DNA of 32,812 nt from an uncultured Eubacteriales bacterium (GCA_900545455.1 UQZF01000008.1:1-32812), one strand, 5' to 3'. Numbered from the stretch's first letter, positions 7,813-15,383 are shown. Notes: a model not told the origin generated them from the letters alone. Numbers and translations are program-made.

Positions 7813-8808
7813 TTACTGCATCTGAGCCTGTACTGCTGTGATTGCAACAACACCTACAATATCACTTGCAGAGCATCCTCTTGAAAGGTCGTTAACAGGC
7901 TTTGCAATACCCTGAAGCATAGGACCGTATGCCTCTGCCTTTGCAAGTCTCTGTACAAGCTTGTAACCGATATTACCTGCATCGAGATCAGGGAAGATAA
8001 GTACGTTAGCCTGTCCTGCAACGTCGCTGCCGGGAGCCTTAGAAGCACCAACTGAAGGAACCATGGCTGCATCTGCCTGAAGCTCTCCGTCAAGCTTGAG
8101 TTCAGGAGCGAGCTCATGAGCGATTCTTGTAGCCTCTGCTACCTTGTCAACATCTGCGTGCTTAGCGCTGCCCTTTGATGAGTGGCTGAGCATTGCAACC
8201 TTAGGCTCTGCGCCTACTAAGAACTTGAAGCTCTCTGCTGAGGAAACAGCGATAACTGCGAGCTCCTCAGGTGTAGGATTCTGGTTAAGACCGCAGTCAC
8301 CGAATACGAATGTGCCGTTCTCGCCGTACTCACAGTTAGGAACGTCCATTACGAAGAATGCGGAAGCAATCTTTGAACCCGGCTTAGTCTTAACGATCTG
8401 AAGTGCAGGTCTTAATGTGTTGGCTGTTGAGTGGCAAGCACCTGATACAATACCGTCTGCTGCGCCGCTCTTTAACATCATACAAGCGTAGAACATATAA
8501 TCTGTCGTGAGAAGTCTGTGTGCCTCCTCAGGAGTCATTCCCTTATTCTTTCTGAGCTCAACTAAAGCGTCAACATACTCGTCAAGCTTATCAGACGTGT
8601 TAGGATTGATAACTGTAGCGCCCGAAACCTCAAGTCCCTTGCTGTTAGCCTCAACCTCCTCAGGTGTACCGAGAACTACTACATCAGCGATATCTTCTTT
8701 AAGAATTGTCTCAACAGCTTCCCAAGTTCTTCTGTCCATAGACTCAGGTAAAACGATTGTCTTTCTCACTGCTCTTGCTTTTTTCTTAATTTCATCAATA
8801 AATGCCAT
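7813..8808 (-). CDS. pta: Phosphate acetyltransferase
   Basis: Makes acetyl phosphate from acetyl-CoA and phosphate, feeding acetate kinase. The 331-aa short form, typical of Firmicutes, shows IVLPESMDRRTWEAV near the N-terminus, the conserved GAADGIVSGACHSTANTLRPA and a C-terminal NDLSRGCSASDIVGVVAITA. ATG at 8808 is chosen because it follows AAGGAG and gives the family-like MAFIDEIKKKAR start; an in-frame ATG 14 codons upstream lacks such a site. A consensus-like promoter is about 65 nt upstream. Confidence 0.97.
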   Translation of the reverse strand: MAFIDEIKKKARAVRKTIVLPESMDRRTWEAVETILKEDIADVVVLGTPEEVEANSKGLEVSGATVINPNTSDKLDEYVDALVELRKNKGMTPEEAHRLLTTDYMFYACMMLKSGAADGIVSGACHSTANTLRPALQIVKTKPGSKIASAFFVMDVPNCEYGENGTFVFGDCGLNQNPTPEELAVIAVSSAESFKFLVGAEPKVAMLSHSSKGSAKHADVDKVAEATRIAHELAPELKLDGELQADAAMVPSVGASKAPGSDVAGQANVLIFPDLDAGNIGYKLVQRLAKAEAYGPMLQGIAKPVNDLSRGCSASDIVGVVAITAVQAQMQ

Positions 8809-8870
8809 AATAAAATGACTCCTTTCAGGTAAAAAATTCGACTTTCTCATAAAAGCCCATTGATAATATC

Positions 8871-8899
8871 ATTATACTCCTTATGTTTATTGTATACAA
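8871..8899 (-). promoter_or_regulatory. Probable promoter of pta-ackA
   Basis: On the minus strand TTGTAT (8894-8899) and TATAAT (8871-8876) are 17 bp apart. The -35 lies inside a 10-bp palindrome TTGTATACAA (8890-8899). Confidence 0.75.
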
Positions 8900-8965
8900 G
8901 AATATTTTTCTAAAATCAAGAGAAAAAGATAAATGTTCTAAATTTAATACAATTATTTGTCATTT

Positions 8966-9814
8966 TTACTGCAATCTGAGTGCCTGCACAAGGTATCTCA
9001 GATGGAACTGCCTCTCTTTCATTACGCAGGTTGACAGCGTCAACACCTTATCATCCTCCGAGAACACGACATCATCGTCAAAAACTTTCTGCTCCGTCAC
9101 TAGTTTTCTCACATTCTCAAGGTATGTAAGAAGATTCTCTTTCTTTGAAAAGTCAAAATTTAAAAGCTGGTGGGCATTGTTGGTCTGGTAAGCCGCAAAT
9201 ATCTTGTACACAAGCACGGTATCCTCAGTGTATATATACACATATCTGTTCTCGTCAAAGAACTCCTCATCCTCATACTTGTGAAGATCCGAAAACATCG
9301 TGCCATCACGCATGTTGTGTCCGTAGATTACTGTCTGAGAATCCGAAAAATCCTTGGAATTGTAATTCTCAGTGTAGATGCAGCCCGGATACCCCTCGCT
9401 TCCATCGACATTGTGTTCAAGATAATACGCATTGTCAGTAGGATGCTGGAACACCGGATAGTCCACATTGATGTTCGGAATGTAAATCCACGCATATATA
9501 TCCTCCGACACCTCCTTGTGAAGCCTATCAAAATCTATATTTTTCTCCGGGACCTCTACCCCGTACTTTACCGCGAGCCTTGCAGCCTCCTTCTTATACG
9601 CTTCTATCATCTCGGTGCTCTCCTCGCTCTCAGCGTCGGTCTCCGTGCCCGCCTCAACCGTAGTATCCTGCGCAAGCTTATCATATATTCTCTGCGACTT
9701 CCAACGCTTATACTGCCCTGCGGCAAGTATCACTATACATACAAGCATACAGATGAGTGCCGCAATTCCTACTATATATCTGGTCTCTATTCTTTTCTTA
9801 CCTGATTTTTTCAT
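8966..9814 (-). CDS. srtB: Class B sortase
   Basis: Membrane-bound transpeptidase that cleaves a sorting motif in secreted proteins and joins them to peptidoglycan. In the 282 aa, a basic N-terminus leads into one TM helix (about 12-32), then an acidic linker and the extracellular catalytic domain. The triad is visible: His166 in YGHNM, Cys263 in TLSTC and Arg273 in LRYLV. IPNINVDYPVFQ and DNAYYLEH are typical of class B. ATG at 9814 follows AAGGTGG with 8-nt spacing. The neighbours upstream, a secreted protein with sortase-like motifs and an LCP wall enzyme, form a cell-surface group. The symbol denotes class only; the natural substrate is inferred. Confidence 0.93.
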   Translation of the reverse strand: MKKSGKKRIETRYIVGIAALICMLVCIVILAAGQYKRWKSQRIYDKLAQDTTVEAGTETDAESEESTEMIEAYKKEAARLAVKYGVEVPEKNIDFDRLHKEVSEDIYAWIYIPNINVDYPVFQHPTDNAYYLEHNVDGSEGYPGCIYTENYNSKDFSDSQTVIYGHNMRDGTMFSDLHKYEDEEFFDENRYVYIYTEDTVLVYKIFAAYQTNNAHQLLNFDFSKKENLLTYLENVRKLVTEQKVFDDDVVFSEDDKVLTLSTCVMKERQFHLRYLVQALRLQ

Positions 9815-9845
9815 ATATTATTCCACCTTAAATTTACTGTCTTTA

Positions 9846-9874
9846 ATTTTAATACTTTCGTGCGCACGATACAA
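9846..9874 (-). promoter_or_regulatory. Probable sortase promoter with 12-bp palindrome in the spacer
   Basis: On the minus strand TTGTAT (9869-9874) and TAAAAT (9846-9851) are 17 bp apart. A perfect palindrome TCGTGCGCACGA (9858-9869) touches the -35 and fills most of the spacer, and is GC-rich against an AT-rich background, so it may be an operator. Confidence 0.55.
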
Positions 9875-9935
9875 GCCCCAAAGATATTTACATGGCTTCT
9901 TATTATACATATACACATGTATTTTTATATAGAAA

Positions 9936-9966
9936 GAACTCCTTACATACTCATGCAGGAGTTCTC
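9936..9966 (-). terminator. Probable terminator after the secreted sortase-motif protein
   Basis: A perfect 9-bp stem AGAACTCCT / AGGAGTTCT closes a 13-nt loop. The following minus-strand tract (TTCTATATAAAAA) is only partly U-rich, so efficiency is uncertain. It lies 44 nt after the stop at 10011 and before the sortase promoter. Confidence 0.6.
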
Positions 9967-10010
9967 ACTTGCAGTCATAAAGACCGCACCACGCGCGTCA
10001 ATTACAAATA

Positions 10011-10685
10011 TTATTCAATAACCTCTCTCTTGCGGAAGCAGTAAGCTGCACCTGCAGCGAATACAACTGCAAGAAGTGCTGCTGCAACCGGAGCCTTGTA
10101 GCCTGTGCCTGGAGCTGCAACTGAAGGATTTACGATAACCGCAACAGGTGAGAAGGATGTGAATGTAGCTGTTACACTTCCATCGCTCACATTAGTTACA
10201 GCAAGGTTCTCCCAGTACTGTCCGTTCCAGTGGATAACTGAAATTGACTGTCCTGCAAGTACACCAGGTACGTTCATTGTGACATCAACGCCTGCGCTGT
10301 AGTCGCCTGCCGGCAATGATACATCAAATACCTTTAAAACTGTTGCGCTCTCGCCAAAGTATGCCTGTGCCTGAGCCTTTGCGTTCTCAACATCTGCTAC
10401 GGAAGCTGCTGCTACAGTAACATTTAACTCTCTGCCGCCGAATGTAACCACAGGTGCAGTTACACCTGAGGACATCTCTGTTGCAGGAATTGCATAGACA
10501 TCATCTGTTCCTGTTGAAGAGGATGTATCTGTTGTTGCGGAGTTGTCACCTGTGTTAGGGCTCTGTGCTCCTGTGCCTGTTCCTGAATTGTCACCCGTGC
10601 TTGGGCTGTTCGCTGCAAATGCAGTGAATGAAAATACCATTACAAAACATGCAAATACTGCAAAAAATTTTGAAAACTTCTTCAC
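10011..10685 (-). CDS. Secreted, C-terminally anchored surface protein with sortase-like motifs
   Basis: Function unknown; 224 aa. A signal peptide occupies residues 1-24 (cleavage near AFA-A). A Ser/Thr/Gly-rich segment contains SPSTG (27-31) and SPNTG (42-46), both matching the (S/P)PxTG motif known for Clostridioides difficile SrtB substrates. A beta-rich domain follows (about 70-185). The C-terminus has the layout of a cell-wall sorting signal: APGTG (191-195), a hydrophobic stretch and the basic tail RKRE. Translation starts at a GTG (10685) with AGGAGGG eight bases upstream. It lies between an LCP protein and a class B sortase. Anchoring by that sortase, or simple retention by the C-terminal TM helix, are the two readings. 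Confidence 0.85.
   Translation of the reverse strand: MKKFSKFFAVFACFVMVFSFTAFAANSPSTGDNSGTGTGAQSPNTGDNSATTDTSSSTGTDDVYAIPATEMSSGVTAPVVTFGGRELNVTVAAASVADVENAKAQAQAYFGESATVLKVFDVSLPAGDYSAGVDVTMNVPGVLAGQSISVIHWNGQYWENLAVTNVSDGSVTATFTSFSPVAVIVNPSVAAPGTGYKAPVAAALLAVVFAAGAAYCFRKREVIE
10540..10607 (-). repeat. Two 23-bp imperfect direct repeats encoding SPxTGDNS
   Basis: Copies at 10585-10607 and 10540-10562 encode SPSTGDNS and SPNTGDNS, 45 bp apart start to start. They lie in the N-terminal linker of the secreted protein and differ at a few mostly silent positions, consistent with a local duplication under protein-level constraint. Confidence 0.75.
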
Positions 10686-10705
10686 TTTATTTTCCCTCCT
10701 TGGTT

Positions 10706-10746
10706 TATATACGCGTGGTTTTATATCAAGTCAAATGACCTTGATA
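10706..10746 (-). promoter_or_regulatory. Promoter of the secreted protein gene with inverted repeat around the -35
   Basis: On the minus strand TTGACT (10729-10734) and TATATA (10706-10711) are 17 bp apart. Arms TATCAAG and CTTGATA (10740-10746 and 10724-10730, 9-nt gap) straddle the -35, starting 2 nt after the LCP stop. No U-run follows, so an operator is more likely than a terminator. Confidence 0.55.
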
Positions 10747-10748
10747 AC

Positions 10749-11909
10749 TCAGTTGACAATCTCGTAAAAGACGTTAAGCAGAAGCTCCTTTAACTGCACC
10801 TCATTCACGTAGAACTCCTCGAACTTGCTTCCCATCACGGTCTCTCCCGGAATTGAGTACATCTTAACTCCGTTCACATCGTAGCCTAGAAGCTCCGACG
10901 TGAGGTATGACATCTCGTCCACCGAAATGTCCGTCACAATATATTGGCTCACCATATCGTAGAGCTTTATCGGGTAGGATATATCCGACTTCGTGCTCTC
11001 AAACACCTGATTCATGAATGCCTTTAGGTAAATTTTGTCCTTCTCAAGTCTCTCCGACGCCGAGTCGAACTCGTCAATGCTTCTGTATTTCAGGAAATAG
11101 AACGCATCCTGACCGTACAGTCTCACGGTGGCTCCCGCGCCCTGATTTATCTCCGGCACATCAAACGGAAGCGTGACCTCCACTCCGCCGACCGCCTCAT
11201 TTAGAACCCAGATTGCCCCTAAACGCATCGATACATAACCGTGTATCGGAAGATTGTACAAAAGCTCCGATACCTTTTCTTTCGCGCGTTCACAGCTTAA
11301 CACCCCTCCGTCACCGTAGCCGTGCTGGACGCAGAGCTGTGCCTTAGCCGTCCTCACATAATTATTGTTCTCGTCATACATATCTATATCCGTCATCGTA
11401 TTTCTGTTGACAGCGATAACTGATAACGTCTTATCGTGAGGATTCATGGCGAAAAGAAAGATTGCGTCCGACTGCCCTCCCATAAGATAGTTCGTGTTTT
11501 CATCGACCTCGGGCACGGGATCGTTACTGTCGACTCCCAGAATCAGGAACGTGAGCATATCCTTGTTGTATCTGTACATGTGCCCGTTGTAGTTGACATC
11601 GCCCTCCTGATATACATACACGTTTCCGCTCTCCTGTGTGGACTCGGATTCTTCCGTCTCTTCCCGTGGCTGCTGTCCGGTCGTCTGCTCCACATATCCG
11701 ATATCCGGTGCATCCGTCCCATTTGCATACAGCTTATTTTTACCCGACCATCTCATTACTGAAAAAAAAATCAGCGCAAAGAGAGAGAGCACTATCAAAA
11801 ATGCCGTCACAAAGAATGCAATCTTTATCCCGAGCGGAATATTCTTCTCATTCCCGCCCTTTTTTCTCCTCTTCACGGCAGGCTCCATCCCATCATTTTC
11901 TTTTTTCAT
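10749..11909 (-). CDS. LytR-CpsA-Psr (LCP) family cell-wall polymer ligase
   Basis: LCP enzymes attach teichoic acids or other anionic glycopolymers to peptidoglycan on the outer membrane face. Start is placed at ATG 11909 because GGAG lies 8 nt before it; the ATG eight codons upstream has no ribosome site. The 386 aa have a basic cytoplasmic N-terminus (RRKK), one TM helix (about 30-52), a Thr/Glu-rich linker and the LCP domain with FLILGVDS, SDAIFLFAMNP and the conserved Arg in AVNRNT, where the family more often has PRDT. The C-terminal region YLKYRS-type motif (YFLKYRSID) is also present. It leads the surface-protein/sortase group and has a good promoter. Which polymer it handles cannot be told. 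Confidence 0.9.
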   Translation of the reverse strand: MKKENDGMEPAVKRRKKGGNEKNIPLGIKIAFFVTAFLIVLSLFALIFFSVMRWSGKNKLYANGTDAPDIGYVEQTTGQQPREETEESESTQESGNVYVYQEGDVNYNGHMYRYNKDMLTFLILGVDSNDPVPEVDENTNYLMGGQSDAIFLFAMNPHDKTLSVIAVNRNTMTDIDMYDENNNYVRTAKAQLCVQHGYGDGGVLSCERAKEKVSELLYNLPIHGYVSMRLGAIWVLNEAVGGVEVTLPFDVPEINQGAGATVRLYGQDAFYFLKYRSIDEFDSASERLEKDKIYLKAFMNQVFESTKSDISYPIKLYDMVSQYIVTDISVDEMSYLTSELLGYDVNGVKMYSIPGETVMGSKFEEFYVNEVQLKELLLNVFYEIVN

Positions 11910-11971
11910 CCGTATCACTCCAAAATCATCCATATGACAATCAATATTTATTTTTTTAATCGTCAGGAGTT

Positions 11972-12000
11972 ATTATAAGGCAAATTTATATTTAATACAA
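11972..12000 (-). promoter_or_regulatory. Probable promoter of the LCP gene
   Basis: On the minus strand TTGTAT (11995-12000) and TATAAT (11972-11977) are separated by 17 bp, about 60 nt before the chosen start. Confidence 0.72.
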
Positions 12001-12082
12001 GTATAATTTATATTTTTTTACAAATTCAGCTTGTATATTTTTCAAAAGAAACACCAGCAGACTTTTATTTTTCCGTTTTTCG

Positions 12083-12101
12083 GGAATACTGTAAATATTC
12101 C
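12083..12101. repeat. Short inverted repeat in the LCP/XRE divergent region
   Basis: GGAATA and TATTCC are 7 bases apart, in an AT-rich stretch between the two divergent promoters. There is no U-run on either strand, so it is not a clear terminator. Apart from this and the two promoters I see nothing in 11910-12195. Confidence 0.4.
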
Positions 12102-12150
12102 TCTATACAACTACAACTTCTATCCAATGTATTTTCTTATGATACGCTAA

Positions 12151-12180
12151 TTGTAACGAATATGTTCGTAGTATTATAAT
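12151..12180 (+). promoter_or_regulatory. Promoter of the XRE gene with inverted repeat in the spacer
   Basis: TTGTAA (12151-12156) and TATAAT (12175-12180) are 18 bp apart. ACGAA-TATG-TTCGT (12156-12169) is an inverted repeat inside the spacer, placed as an autorepressor site would be. Confidence 0.65.
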
Positions 12181-12195
12181 TAGTAAGGAGAATAT

Positions 12196-12528
12196 ATGTA
12201 TCCAAACAGAATAAGAGAACTTAGAATAGAAAAAGGGATCACACAGATAGCGCTGTCGATTGAGCTCGAGGTGACACAGGAGACGATCAGCGCATACGAG
12301 ACGGGCAAGAATCTTCCGAGCACAGCCAACCTTTTAAAGCTCAGCAGGATTCTCTCGGCCAGCATGGACTACATACTCATGCAGAGCCCGATAAGGACAC
12401 CTATCGACACAAGCACGATGACCAACGACGAGCGCAGGCTTCTCACCTACTACCGCATGCTCGGAAACGTCCAGAAGGAGAAGGCTCTCTCTTACCTTCA
12501 GGGATTGTGCGACAGTGGCAGTAAGTAA
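12196..12528 (+). CDS. XRE-family helix-turn-helix regulator
   Basis: DNA-binding regulator of 110 aa. Residues about 5-62 form an HTH_3 domain (EKGITQIALSIELEVTQETISAYETGKNLP), typical of Cro/C1-like repressors. The remaining C-terminal part (about 70-106) looks alpha-helical and may dimerise; there is no peptidase or sensor domain. ATG at 12196 follows AAGGAG. It is divergent from the LCP gene and carries an inverted repeat in its own promoter, so autoregulation and perhaps control of the LCP gene are plausible inferences. tmcAL follows in the same direction but has its own promoter. Confidence 0.9.
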   Translation: MYPNRIRELRIEKGITQIALSIELEVTQETISAYETGKNLPSTANLLKLSRILSASMDYILMQSPIRTPIDTSTMTNDERRLLTYYRMLGNVQKEKALSYLQGLCDSGSK

Positions 12529-12531
12529 TCA

Positions 12532-12560
12532 TTTACAATCACGGTGCAATACGATATAAT
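12532..12560 (+). promoter_or_regulatory. Probable promoter of tmcAL
   Basis: TTTACA (12532-12537) and TATAAT (12555-12560) with a 17-bp spacer. The leader then contains a small hairpin ACGGC-GTGA-GCCGT (12577-12590) before the AGGAG ribosome site; no known riboswitch was recognised. Confidence 0.75.
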
Positions 12561-12619
12561 CATAAAAAATTCAGGCACGGCGTGAGCCGTAATTAATACT
12601 TATAATTTTAGGAGCCCGT

Positions 12620-13897
12620 ATGATTACCACAGCCATAATCGCAGAATTTAATCCGCTTCATTTAGGACACGAATATATTATAAAAGAAGCCCGACGCCTC
12701 ACAGGTGCAGATTGTATTGTTGTGGTACTAAGCGGAAACTTCACCCAGCGCGGCGATATTGCTGTCGCCCCGAAGAGTGTGCGCTCAGCGGCAGCCGTCG
12801 CCTGTGGTGCGGATATTGTGTTTGAGCTCCCATTCGCATACGCGGCTTCGAGCGCCGAATATTTTGCATCGGGTGCCGTGACACTCCTAGATTCAATCGG
12901 AGGAATTGACTACCTCGTCTTTGGCTCTGAGAACGACGATTTTTCGGTTCTGCATACGGCAGCCGACATACTACTTAACGAGCCGCCCCTCTTTAAACAG
13001 ACGTTGAACATCTGCCTTGCAAAGGGAATGTCTTTCCCTGCCGCACGCGCGGAGGCGTTTAGAAGCTGCGGCGGGAATGCCGATGTTTTCACGCCCAACA
13101 ACACGCTCGCAATCGAGTACATCAAAGCTTTAAAGAGACTTAACTCTCCGATACAGCCGGTCGCCGTAAAGCGCACAGGCTCGGACTACAACGACAGGGA
13201 ATACTCTTCCGCGAAAGGTTTTATCTCCGCGTCCGCGTTCAGGGATCATATTGCACTTCCTCTTTCTGCAGACGAGCTATCAGCATTTCTAGAAGAGACA
13301 CTCCCGGCAGGCAGTTCAACACAGCTCATGTCGTCTTACGGCAAGTGCTTTCCCGTATTTAACGATGACTTTTTTATCCTGCTGCGCTACGCAGTTCTGA
13401 TGAACCGTGGCAGGCTCACATCATATACTGATTTTACGGAGGCTTTGTCTAACCGCATCAACAACCTGATTGACAGATGTGGCAGCAGGCTGTTTTTGGG
13501 AATCTATGAGGATTTCATATTAAAATTAAAGACCAAAGACATGACCGCCGCAAGAATCAAGCGCGCCATGCTTCACCTCTTAACAGGGTACACCGGTTCC
13601 GCGCAGGCTGTCGCCGTGAACTACCTGAAAAAAGGTCAACTCCCATACGCGCGCATTCTCGCCATGTCGGGAGTCGGTCAGACCTTTATCGGCACAATAA
13701 AAAAAGGCTGTGATATTAAGCTTATCAACAGCCTTGGCAAATCAATATCCGCGCTTGATGGGAATGCGCGCACGCTCATTCAGTTCGATATACTCTCCTC
13801 CGACATTTATTCGGCAGTCGTAAAAGCGAAGTTCAACCACACTCTGCCGGACGAGTACCGGACCGGGATTATAAGACTGAGTCCTCCTCGGGCATGA
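12620..13897 (+). CDS. tmcAL: tRNA(Met) cytidine acetate ligase TmcAL
   Basis: Forms N4-acetylcytidine at position 34 of elongator tRNA-Met from acetate and ATP; the family was formerly annotated as a nucleotidyltransferase. The N-terminus shows the nucleotidyltransferase-like core EFNPLHLGHEYII with His14 and His17, then VVLSGNFTQRGDIAV, FELPFAYAASSAEYFA and the TPNNTLAIEYIKAL region. The length of 425 aa fits the family. ATG at 12620 follows AGGAG with 5-nt spacing. Its last 29 bp overlap the end of the convergent small gene on the minus strand. The required acetate is a product of the pta-ackA pathway encoded in the same window, though not in the same operon. Confidence 0.95.
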   Translation: MITTAIIAEFNPLHLGHEYIIKEARRLTGADCIVVVLSGNFTQRGDIAVAPKSVRSAAAVACGADIVFELPFAYAASSAEYFASGAVTLLDSIGGIDYLVFGSENDDFSVLHTAADILLNEPPLFKQTLNICLAKGMSFPAARAEAFRSCGGNADVFTPNNTLAIEYIKALKRLNSPIQPVAVKRTGSDYNDREYSSAKGFISASAFRDHIALPLSADELSAFLEETLPAGSSTQLMSSYGKCFPVFNDDFFILLRYAVLMNRGRLTSYTDFTEALSNRINNLIDRCGSRLFLGIYEDFILKLKTKDMTAARIKRAMLHLLTGYTGSAQAVAVNYLKKGQLPYARILAMSGVGQTFIGTIKKGCDIKLINSLGKSISALDGNARTLIQFDILSSDIYSAVVKAKFNHTLPDEYRTGIIRLSPPRA

Positions 13898-14093
13898 GCA
13901 TGCTCAGGATACGCTGCTTTTCATCATCGCTTGCCGCATCCTTGTACTTAAAAATCATTTCTTCCTTCTGTGCCTCTGTAAGTCCGTTATATCCCGTCAT
14001 AAGACGTTCATCCATCGCGAGCGCCTCCATAAACCCAAAGGGATAGCCGCCGATACCGACCATCCCTTCCATAGGCATACCATTCAAATCCAT
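13869..14093 (-). CDS. Small hypothetical protein, Met/Gly-rich N-terminus
   Basis: Not recognised; 74 aa if ATG 14093 is used, which has GAGG 8 nt upstream and starts MDLNGMPMEGMVGIGGYPF. An upstream in-frame ATG would add 25 residues without a good ribosome site. The first part is Met/Gly-rich and the second half is charged and helical (TEAQKEEMIFKYKDAASDDE), with an acidic end. There is no signal peptide or TM segment. It follows the DUF4317 gene by 83 nt on the same strand and ends inside the 3' end of tmcAL, overlapping by 29 bp. The good codon frame and ribosome site make it a likely real gene; function unknown. Confidence 0.68.
   Translation of the reverse strand: MDLNGMPMEGMVGIGGYPFGFMEALAMDERLMTGYNGLTEAQKEEMIFKYKDAASDDEKQRILSMLMPEEDSVL
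13895..13906. repeat. 12-bp perfect palindrome at the convergent gene ends
   Basis: TGAGCATGCTCA begins with the tmcAL stop codon and lies within the coding end of the small minus-strand gene. No U-run follows on either strand; meaning unclear. Confidence 0.45.
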
Positions 14094-14176
14094 GTCATGT
14101 ACCTCACTTTCCTGACAATTAAGCCGATGACTTTTTCTTGTCATCCTGTATGTATTGTTACACGACATGTGCAGTT

Positions 14177-15361
14177 CTATTCTTCCTCAGAGCTTCTCTC
14201 CGACGCATCATTATCATCCGAAGCAGTAATCTCAACACCCGGGAAATTGACAGGTATTCCGTTCACCTCAACCATATCCTCAATTCTTATGGTGAGATAA
14301 GGTATCCCGTCTATTATCCTTGTGTCGACAAGGTCAGTTCTGTCAGGCTTCACCCTTATCGTAACTGCCGGGGATTTTACCTCGAACTTTCTCGTCTCAA
14401 CTATGTTCGTCGCCTGCAGAGGTGTCTGCTCTCCCGCCTGACTGTCATAGCATCTGTCAAATTTTTCAAGAAGTTCATTCTCAACACCGCTGTCGGAGAG
14501 AATCTGCTTTACCTCAAGCTTGTTGAGCGCGAGAGGTTCAGGCTCCTCCTTTGCCTCCTCAATCCTGTTGTTGATTATCTCATGAATATTCTTTACAACC
14601 TCAAAGTCACATTCTTCTCCGAGCGCTTCCTCAATCACACTGTTGAACGTATCCCTCTGATTGCCCGCAGACATCGGAATATTACAGCCGAGCACAGGCT
14701 CCGCAAAGTCGAGTCTCAGCTCATCAGGCTTAGCCGTGTAATACAGAAGGCTGTGTATATCCGTGCTTCTGTCGTTGAATGCAGGGAAAAGAAAGGCAAT
14801 GTTCGGCATGTCGACAACCCAGTCACGCACTCTGTTTCTAAAGCAGCCCTCCGACGCAAAATATGACAAGCCCGGCTTGGTGAGTGAAACAGGACATATA
14901 CAGCAGAGTATATGAGAGTACACCTCATCGGACGCGTCGTCCATCTCTATGTTATCCGTTGTTTTTCCCGGTACATCGTAAGCCTGATGTATGAGAAGAA
15001 TGAGATAGTTATCCAACGTGTCATAGTTCTCGATAACGCGGTCGTAGAACGTATGGAGCACCTCATCGTCCTTTAGCTCCGTCTCACGAAGCTTCATGAG
15101 AAGCGCATACTTCTCACCGTTCAACTCCTCGTCTAGCGGAAATTCCATGTTCAGGAGATTCTTTCCGAGACTCCCCGAAAGACTCTTTTTAAATATGGAA
15201 AAATATTTAAACAAATCTTCCTCCGGAAGTGCAAGGAAAGCCTCCTTAAACTCTGTCACCTTATTTTTCTCACCGTCCACATAACAGCCGCAGATACGCG
15301 ATATTGAGCTTTTATCTTCCTTGAATGTCTTTTTTATTTCTGCAATTTCCTTAGAGTTCAT
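14177..15361 (-). CDS. DUF4317 family protein
   Basis: Protein of unknown function of a family found mainly in Clostridia, recognised from the N-terminus MNSKEIAEIKKTFKE followed by SISRICGCYVDGEKN. It has 394 aa, no signal peptide or TM segment, hence cytoplasmic. A Cys-containing stretch near the middle (HILCCICPVSLTKPGL) and an acidic Ser/Glu C-terminus are visible. Start is ATG 15361 with GGTGG about 9 nt upstream; further upstream codons run into the PFL gene end. It is 22 nt behind the PFL-like gene, so it belongs to the ACT-PFL transcript. No function is proposed. Confidence 0.85.
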   Translation of the reverse strand: MNSKEIAEIKKTFKEDKSSISRICGCYVDGEKNKVTEFKEAFLALPEEDLFKYFSIFKKSLSGSLGKNLLNMEFPLDEELNGEKYALLMKLRETELKDDEVLHTFYDRVIENYDTLDNYLILLIHQAYDVPGKTTDNIEMDDASDEVYSHILCCICPVSLTKPGLSYFASEGCFRNRVRDWVVDMPNIAFLFPAFNDRSTDIHSLLYYTAKPDELRLDFAEPVLGCNIPMSAGNQRDTFNSVIEEALGEECDFEVVKNIHEIINNRIEEAKEEPEPLALNKLEVKQILSDSGVENELLEKFDRCYDSQAGEQTPLQATNIVETRKFEVKSPAVTIRVKPDRTDLVDTRIIDGIPYLTIRIEDMVEVNGIPVNFPGVEITASDDNDASERSSEEE

Positions 15362-15383
15362 ATAATAACCACCATAAACAAAT

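Noticed and set aside
9170..9805. Plus-strand open frame of 211 codons
   Set aside because: Antisense to the sortase gene, which has an intact catalytic triad; the translation shows no recognisable domain.
12156..12169. LexA (SOS) box at the XRE promoter
   Set aside because: The Gram-positive box needs GAAC-N4-GTTC. Here the arms are CGAA and TTCG with only four bases between, so the spacing is wrong.
11910..12195. Riboswitch, small RNA or CRISPR in the longest gene-free stretch
   Set aside because: It contains two divergent promoters and a short inverted repeat. No conserved riboswitch core or spaced repeats were seen.
14126..14145. Hairpin GATGAC-N8-GTCATC between DUF4317 and the small gene as a terminator
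   Set aside because: There is no U-run after the stem in the minus direction; it may be a chance inverted repeat.
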